A DNA stretch of 64,000 bases, taken from the NCBI RefSeq assembly GCF_022605725.1, contig NC_065553.1, forward strand, positions 372,001 through 436,000, written 5' to 3'. The position numbers and the translations under genes were made by a program. Shown in pieces: positions 57,633 through 64,000 of this stretch. Each line of letters opens with the position of its first letter. Position 1 is the stretch's first letter. The stretch is from Anthonomus grandis grandis (taxonomy: Eukaryota; Arthropoda; Insecta; Coleoptera; Curculionidae). Below the pieces are notes generated by a model that ran no database searches, was not told the origin of the DNA, and was given only the letters and a program-made list of their open reading frames with translations.

Positions 57633-59588
57633 CAGGGTGTCCCGTAATTAATTGGACATAGGTTAATGTAGGATACCTCACAAGAAAATAAACCCTATGA
57701 GTTCAATATCGCTTAGCAAAATGTTATTGGTTTTCGTTCTACAGGGTGTTAAAACTAATTTTTTCTAAAAATTTATTGAAATATTTTGGAATCCACTGGA
57801 CAGATTAACCTACAATTTGGCGTACCCTTATTATTTAGGATGAGGAACACGAATATGATATCTATTTTGCCCTTGCCACTAGATGACGCCACATACAACA
57901 ACATTGAGTGATTAAAAAGGTCATAACTTTTTTGTCGTCCCTGTATGTACATTTGCGAGTAAAAATAATAAAACAGCATTTAATTCTAGTCAAAAAAGGC
58001 ATACTTCTTTGATCTCCAAAAGTAGACCGTTTTCGAAATAAACGCATTTTTTTATTAGGTTGCGTATGAACACTTAATCTAAAATTTAATTAACAACGAT
58101 AAAATTAACAACGAGAAAAGGCTGTTGATTATAATAATTGTTCATAATGTTCACCATCCACTAGGACACATTGTCTAATTCTTTTATTTAAATTTTGCCT
58201 GACTCCAAACAATGATTCTTCTTGGGCCCTGATGGTATTGACATCCACAATCTTTTGCCACAATTCCTGACGCTTATTTATTTTATTTTTATACACAAGT
58301 GATTTCAAGTAGCCCCAGAAATAAAAATCTAAGGGATTAAGATCGGGACTACGCGCAGGCCACGGATATTCACTACCTCTACCAATCCATTTATGAGGAT
58401 AAATTTCGTCCATGTAATTTCTGACTTGCAGTGAATAATGTGCCGGTGCACCATCGTGCATATACCAACTGTCACGTCTTAAATTTAGGGGCACATCTTC
58501 TAGAAGAATGGGTAGATCATTCGTCAAGAAATTTAGATAACGTTCTCTATTAAGCTTAGCTGGCAATTCAAACGGTCCCACAATACAATCCCCAAAGATA
58601 CCACACCAAATATTTATTGAAAACTCATGTTGCAAATGGTGTTCTTGGAAAGCATGAGGATTTTCCATCGAATAGATATGATTGTTACGCCAATTAAAAA
58701 CACCTCTCCTTGTGAACGTGGCTTCATCCGTAAATAAAATTTTATTACAAAAAAATGAATCATTCAATTGGCGCTCTCTTAAAAATTGACTGAATTGGAG
58801 TCTTGCAGGAAAGTCTTGAGGAAAAAGATTTGGAACTGGAGTGAAATGATACGGATACAGTTTTTCTTGGCGTATAATTTTGGACACCGAAGATTTCCTT
58901 TCACCAGTCGCTGCCTACTAAATAACGCTGCGCTGCTCTTCGACTACGAAAATGTTCTTGAGCATATACACATACCATAGCATCTGAGTATTAGAAAAAT
59001 CATTGTGACGCGGCATTTTTAAGCGAAAATAACATAACGAGAACACGAGCTTTAGCCAAATTAAAGACTTACTTATTAATACTTCACCTTGACAGGTCGT
59101 AGTTATGATGTGTTCATCCTAGGCAAAGCTTACTTTGTAAAACTCCGATAATAATTTGTTCATACGCAACCTAATACAAAAATGCGTTTATTTCGAAAAC
59201 GGTCTACTTTTTAAAGATCAAAGAAGTATACCTTTTTTGACTAGAATTAAATGCTGTTTTATTATTTTCACTCGCAAATGTGCGTACGGGTAGGTCAAAA
59301 AAATTATGACCATTTTAATTATTCAATGTTGTTGTATGTGGCGCCATCGAGTGGTAATGGGAAAATAGATATCATATTGGTGTTCCTCATCCCAAATAAT
59401 AAGAGTACGCCAAATTTTAGGTTAGTCGGTCCAGTGGATTCCAAAATATTTCAATAAATGTTTGATAAAAAATTAGTTTTAACACCCTGTAGAACGAAAA
59501 CCAATAACATTTTGCTGAGCTCAAACGGTTTATTTCCATGTCAGGTATCCTACATTAACCTATGTCCAATTAATTACGGGACACCCTG
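57633..59588 (-). mobile_element. CAGGGTG-type DNA transposon G
   Basis: CAGGGTGTCCCGTAATTAAT at 57633 after TA and its exact inverted partner ending at 59588 before TA. The TIRs are about 440 bp (57633-58075 and 59155-59588), highly similar, with a second CAGGGTGTTAAAACTAA motif inside each (57742 and 59485). A total of 1956 bp, with one minus-strand transposase. Confidence 0.92.
58129..59015 (-). pseudogene. DUF4817/DDE_3-type transposase (element G), best-kept copy
   Basis: A continuous frame from 58887 to 58129 (252 codons) contains the whole catalytic part. FTDEATFTRRGVFNWRNNHI (first Asp, about 58730) is followed by INIWCGIFGDCIVGPFELPA and WYMHDGAPAHY (second Asp, about 58450). HKWIGRGSEYPWPARSPDLN (third Asp, about 58350) comes 36 residues later, then LDFYFWGYLKSLVYKNK and the C-terminus VLVDGEHYEQLL. 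The N-terminal helix-turn-helix is reduced: MPRHNDFSNTQ (59015) and a few residues, then stops and a deletion before SSVSKIIRQEKLYPYHF. It could cut DNA only if the N-terminal loss did not matter, which is unlikely since that part recognises the ends. Confidence 0.88.
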
Positions 59589-59590
59589 TA

Positions 59591-60560
59591 CAGGATGTTT
59601 TATTTAAAAAAAAAAACATAACTTTGATATTTTACGGCATTTTGAAAAACTCTTTATTTTAAAGGATCATTGCAGTCAAATCACAGTCATAAGGTACTTT
59701 TTCTAGCTTAGACAATAATTGCGCTAACGCAAAATTATTATTAATGACTGGAATATTAATATTTACTATAATTTTACTTCTATAATAATTTAATAACTAA
59801 GAAAGCATATCTTGCAAATTATATTCTTAGGTATTATAATCTTGGTATTTAGATTTTTATTACTATTAGGACTTTGTTGGTGTACACTTTTCTGGATGAT
59901 TCCCTTCTCAAGTGAAGGTGTCTCTAGGAAGGGGAGGTGTAAAGGATCATTAAACTCCAACATATTTATTAGCAATTATTCTATTTTATTCCAGTAAGGA
60001 AATATTGCAAGGTTAGGTTTAGGTTACGATAAGTACATTCACCTTAAAAAAGGTTAAGAAGCAATATAATAAATGGAGTAATACCATCCCAGGATATTGA
60101 GTACGATGGCACCAGTTTATTGCTGAACTGTTAAAAAGTATATTCAAATTAAACCGAATGTAAGAATAGAATGATTATTAATAAAAAGTCATTAAATCAA
60201 GTAACATGAGACTTTTATTTTACATTATGTCATTAAATTAATTTTAAAAGATATTCTGGAACGCCTCTCGATATTCCAAATTTTTTTTAATTTTTTTTTT
60301 TAATAATATCCCTGAATAAAAATGAAAAAACAATGGTTATATTGTCGCATATATAACAAAATTTAAATACTGTAAATAAAAAAATTCTACTTACAAATTT
60401 GTCGGCACCACTTGTTGTTTCCGCGTGGCATCAACAACTGACGTCACGGCATTCCCAAAAGGTCTCCTTCACATAGAGGGTTTATTTATTAAAAAAAAAA
60501 TTAAAAAAGAGTTTACGTAAACTTCAGTGTCCAAATAGGAAACACGTTAAAAAAAAAAAA
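59591..60560. other. Unassigned sequence
   Basis: CAGGATGTTTTATTT at 59591 resembles another transposon end. 59640-60400 is AT-rich without motifs. 60400-60475 is less AT-biased (CCGCGTGGCATCAACAACTGACG). Confidence 0.4.
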
Positions 60561-60832
60561 GAGGAAAAAGTTAGAATAAGAAATAATTTTTTATTAAAAA
60601 TGCAACAAAATTCTCTCGTCGGCTTTTCGGAACGGGTCCGCGCGACTTTCTGGCGCCCCACGGAAATCTCGACTGGGAACTGGCGTAAATAAGCGACGGG
60701 AGCATCGGCGTCAGCGCTGGATGATCGGTCGTTATGGTAACAGACGCTGAAATCGCCACCATCCGCTCTGTAGCTGTGTGTGCTGTCCATACAGAGTCGA
60801 AACAACGTCTCCGGTAAAATGAGGAAAAAGTT
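60561..60832 (-). other. GC-richer segment between 12-bp direct repeats
   Basis: GAGGAAAAAGTT occurs at 60561-60572 and 60821-60832. The 248 bp between are GC-richer (CGGGTCCGCGCGACTTTC; GGGAGCATCGGCGTCAGC) except for an A/T-rich end at 60573-60605. This looks like a target duplication around a retroposed fragment inserted in minus orientation. Both minus-strand frames are open but neither shows a known domain. Confidence 0.4.
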
Positions 60833-60857
60833 GGACACAAACAAATAAGAAAATTGA

Positions 60858-62270
60858 TTAATAATAATAATTTATTTATTTAGCATATTTGTTACATACA
60901 TGGTAACAAGGCAAGATTCGAGAAACTATAAACTCATATATAATTACAATATAAAACCTAAAACTAGTGCGTTAAAAATCCATGGACAAACCGGAGTGTC
61001 CTGGTAGAGTTATGGCAAACTTTTACATTTACTTTATTTTTCATTTATGTTTTAATTGAATATAGCTTTTTGCTAAATAAAGATATTATTTATAAAAACT
61101 GTAAAAATAAAAATAAAAGCACAAGAAAGACAATTAAAATATAAAACACTTACATGTTTACACATGTTCAACTTACATGTTCAACACTTAAATGTTTTTG
61201 TAAATATAATTAAGCTTTTACAGTTGGCAATTCATTAAAATATTTAAGATTCTTGTATAGAATAGTGTTTGTCATTCTGTTTTATATTTCATAGTGTTTG
61301 TCATTCTGAAGTATGTCTACCTATCAACACAAAAACCTCCTATTGTCTGGTAGCATAGTTATGCAGATCACTAAATACTGTAATATTTCCAAAAATATAG
61401 TTTGGTAGCAATTTATTTTTTTAATTTAAAATTAAACATACAGTTACTAAATTATATTTTTTGTTTTACCGATAAGATATTTAGTACATTTAACATATTA
61501 TCTACCGGTGTACATCTATAACATTTTAGTATTATTTTCATGGCTCTTTTCTGTATTTGAAGTCTATTGACCCTGTAATCAGGAATACCAAACAAACAAA
61601 AGTGTAGAACAAAAATTCAATTCCGGCAAAATAATAATATTATAAATTAGCAATTTCGTTTGTAAAGAGAGGTTTCTGTCAATTCTCGATAATTTTTTTT
61701 TTTACATTTTGCGTGTTATGCTGTCAATATGAGAATTAAAGTTCAAATATGGATCCAAAACAACACCCAAATATTTAATTTCTTTCTGGTAGGATGTCGT
61801 TTTATTCGTTTTACCTTGTTTTACTCCCAAACAGACAAAATTTTGTTTTAACTGCATTAATACTCAAGTTATTATCACACAGCCATTTGTATATATTATC
61901 CAAATCAAAGTTTAGATTTTCTTGCATCTTTTAAATATCCTTTCCCACAATATTCAGCATAGTGTCATCTGCAAATAATGCTGTGTTACTTTTACTAATT
62001 ACTTTGACAATATCATTAATATACATAAGGAACAGAATTGGACCCAACACAGTACCTTGGGGAACACCATGATTAATATCTTCAACAACAGATAATTTAT
62101 TTTTAAATTTGACCACTTGCTTTCTGTTATGCAAATAAGATTTAAGCCAACTTAGAATTGTACCTTCTATTCCTACTTTTTCCATTTTACGAAGTCAAAT
62201 ATTACGATTTTCCGTCTCAAACGCTCTTCTTAAATCCAAGAAAATTGCCAAAACAAAATTACCCTTATCT
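60858..62270 (-). pseudogene. Non-LTR reverse transcriptase relic, different subfamily
   Basis: The minus strand gives motif A FLDLRRAFE (about 62225-62255), then VGIEGTILSWLKSYLHNRKQ (62175-62116), VPQGTVLGPILFLMYINDI (62077-62020), LFADDTML (catalytic FADD, about 61960-61985) and KYLGVVLDPYLNFNSHIDS (about 61725-61785). The C-terminal part is badly broken. The 3' end is marked by a TTATTAATAATAAATAAA-like tail (60858-60882 on the plus strand). The open part is 85 codons. Confidence 0.8.
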
Positions 62271-62289
62271 ATTAAAATTATCACAGATG

Positions 62290-62600
62290 GTAACTATCAC
62301 ATTTTCATATAGTTTCCAATGCGAGAGAGGAAAACGTTATTATAGACATAAATGCCCACTCTATTAAAATTTTAGAATGGTGTGTTGACATCCTACCTTA
62401 TGCAATAATGATAAGAACAAATGAAAATTGTATAATAAATGTTCGGACTACAAAATTCTTGAGAATCAATATAGATTCAGGCTTAAGTTGGTATAATCAC
62501 ATTAATTACTTAAATGAAAAATTGGCTTTATCGTGTTTTGTATTCACTAAACTAAAAAAAAAGAAGTCCATCTCAATTCAATTCTCCTGTATAGGGTTAT
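62290..62600 (+). pseudogene. Reverse transcriptase fragment, opposite orientation
   Basis: TTKFLRINIDSGLSWYNHIN then YLNEKLALSCFVFTKLKK (62447-62560) is the block following RT motif C (usually KFLG..ID..L.W..HI). It abuts head-on the minus-strand RT that starts near 62270. Confidence 0.6.
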
Positions 62601-62611
62601 CCAAATTAAGT

Positions 62612-63285
62612 GTAGCTCTCATATTAGCCGAGATATGGCATTTTTAGTGCCAATTTTTAGGCTCAAAAACGAGGTCAAAATATGACTTTTTTCCGAATTT
62701 TCAAAGTGCTCTCATTCCCTTAGTTCTGCTCGAATCGTGTTATAACCCGAAGTTTTTATGATGTACGTAATACAAGCAAGCCGCTGGTATAGTTAGTTCG
62801 ATTTCGAAGAAAATCAATTTTTGGTGAAAAAATTCGATACGGGGGGGGTATACCCGAAAAATCCCAAATTTTGGAGGTCGATATTTCGGCTTCTATGGGC
62901 ACTGTCGGAAAAAATTCCAACGGTTTCGTCTTAGTTTGGTCCTTCCAAATCCAATAAGAACATCTGCAAAGTGCTAGCTCTCATATTAGCCGAGATATGG
63001 GATTTTTAGAGCCCATTTTTAGGCTCGAAAACGGAATATGACTCTTTCTAAATTTTCAATGTGCTCCCATTCCCTTAGTTCTGCTTGAATACTGTTATAA
63101 CCCAGTGTTTTCGTGATGTAGGTAATACAAGCAAGCCGCTGGTATAGTTAGTTCGATTTAAAAAAAAAATTGATACTGGGAGGTATACTTACCTGAAAAA
63201 TGAAAAATCCCACACTTTGGAGGTCGATATCTCGGCTTCTATGGTCACTATTGGGAAAATTCCCGATAGGGGCGATGGGAAATTT
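62612..63285 (+). repeat. Two-copy tandem repeat, about 361-bp unit
   Basis: TAGCTCTCATATTAGCCGAG starts at 62613 and again at 62974. The copies share AATACAAGCAAGCCGCTGGT, CATTCCCTTAGTTCTGCT and TTTGGAGGTCGATAT. The second copy is shortened near its middle and right end. Confidence 0.88.
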
Positions 63286-63308
63286 TTTCTATTTTCTTGT
63301 TTAAGATA

Positions 63309-64000
63309 CAATAATAATAATTTATATTTATTTAGCATAAAAGCTACAAAGAAAATAATAAAAATTTACAAAGTAATTGTATACATAAACATTTAAAGGC
63401 ATGATATGGTATAAGTATGAAAACAAAAGAAACATACATATAATAAAACAATATACATTATAAAGCAATTAGAACAAAATTTGTAATTATTCTTTTAAAT
63501 GATTAAACTTCAACAAAACTTTTGTTTTTAATAGTGTTTAACATCTGATTGGTAAAATGTCTTCATTTCTTAAAGAGTTGGTGCCCTATAATAGAGTTAA
63601 ATTTAATTTGTTATATCCTTCTTTGGCCTATTAAGTTTTTTTTTAAAACGTCCAGGGTAGTGTGGGGTTGGAGTTGGCCATGCCTCGAGCCAATAAAACC
63701 CATTCCTTTGGTCAAGTTTTTAGGGTTAAAGAGCACACTGGTTACATGTTTAGTCACATTTTCAAGGAAAAGGTGCACTGGCTACGTGCTTTCTCAATAT
63801 TTCAGCGGTATAAAGCCCATTGGTGACATGAAGAGTCAAATTTTAAATTACCAAGAATAAAAACAGACAAACAGTAAGTCACCTCAATGACATATACTAA
63901 AAAGCTAATAAAAATTAAAACAGATTAAAAAGTAATCGTCAATATGTATAAAAAATTAAAATTAATAAAATATGTTATTAGCGCAATTTTGGATGATTTG
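63309..64000 (-). repeat. Probable non-LTR retrotransposon 3' end, minus strand, running off the window
   Basis: AATAATAATAATTTATATTT then ATTTAGCATAAAAGCTACAA at 63309-63350 parallels the 3' end of the RT relic at 60858-60900 (AATAATAATAATTTATTTAT, then TTAGCATATTTGTTACA). No coding motif was found before the window ends. Confidence 0.4.

Noticed and set aside
60571..60844. Overlapping minus-strand frames in the GC-rich segment as a host gene
   Set aside because: GC-rich DNA has fewer stops by chance; no domain, and the segment is bracketed by direct repeats.
63549..63860. 103-codon plus-strand frame near the window end
   Set aside because: No recognisable motif; it lies antisense in the probable untranslated end of a retrotransposon.

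Overview
This is an AT-rich, gene-poor stretch of an arthropod genome, most likely an insect. A beetle would fit, but the sequence does not settle the order. I find no intact host gene, no rRNA or tRNA gene and no CRISPR array in 64 kb. Nearly everything recognisable is a mobile element, a relic of one, or diverged tandem (satellite-like) DNA. Two transposon genes show GT-AG introns of about 60 bp, as expected for an insect nucleus.

Three kinds of sequence dominate. (1) DNA transposons of the IS630/Tc1/mariner type whose ends read TA-CAGGGTG...CACCCTG-TA. They have long terminal inverted repeats (TIRs) and encode a DUF4817-like N-terminal helix-turn-helix plus a DDE_3-like catalytic domain with a D-x36-D spacing. 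Copies lie at 1-2531, 9493-15990 (with another nested at 13405-15365), 24421-26589, 55019-57139 and 57633-59588. Non-coding or internally deleted relatives lie at 17479-17833, 31384-32065 and 52638-54604. (2) 5'-truncated non-LTR retrotransposons, mostly jockey/CR1-like reverse transcriptase tails, often ending in (AAAT)n. (3) Diverged tandem arrays: 18.2-19.4 kb (about 180-bp unit), 29.7-34.4 kb (two interleaved families) and the main array at 35.1-57.3 kb (about 170-bp unit), whose polarity flips near 46-48 kb.

The 35-57 kb array has trapped five different elements: a defective Ty3/gypsy-like LTR element with a tRNA-Ser primer-binding site (35781-38578), an XPG/FEN1-nuclease-like DNA transposon with about 285-bp TIRs (42131-45798), a second unrelated DNA transposon with 36-bp TIRs and a cysteine-rich gene (48901-51687), and two CAGGGTG elements. 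Because the satellite unit is known from neighbouring copies, the empty site of each insertion can be read.

The best candidates for something little described are the two DNA transposons inside the satellite. Each has its own arrays of subterminal motifs (ACTTCTGAC in one, GTCCTAACTG in the other) and neither carries an ordinary recognisable DDE gene in this copy. Another is the group of CAGGGTG elements whose long TIRs repeat the terminal motif internally. All coding copies here are broken, so the window is a fossil record rather than an active locus.
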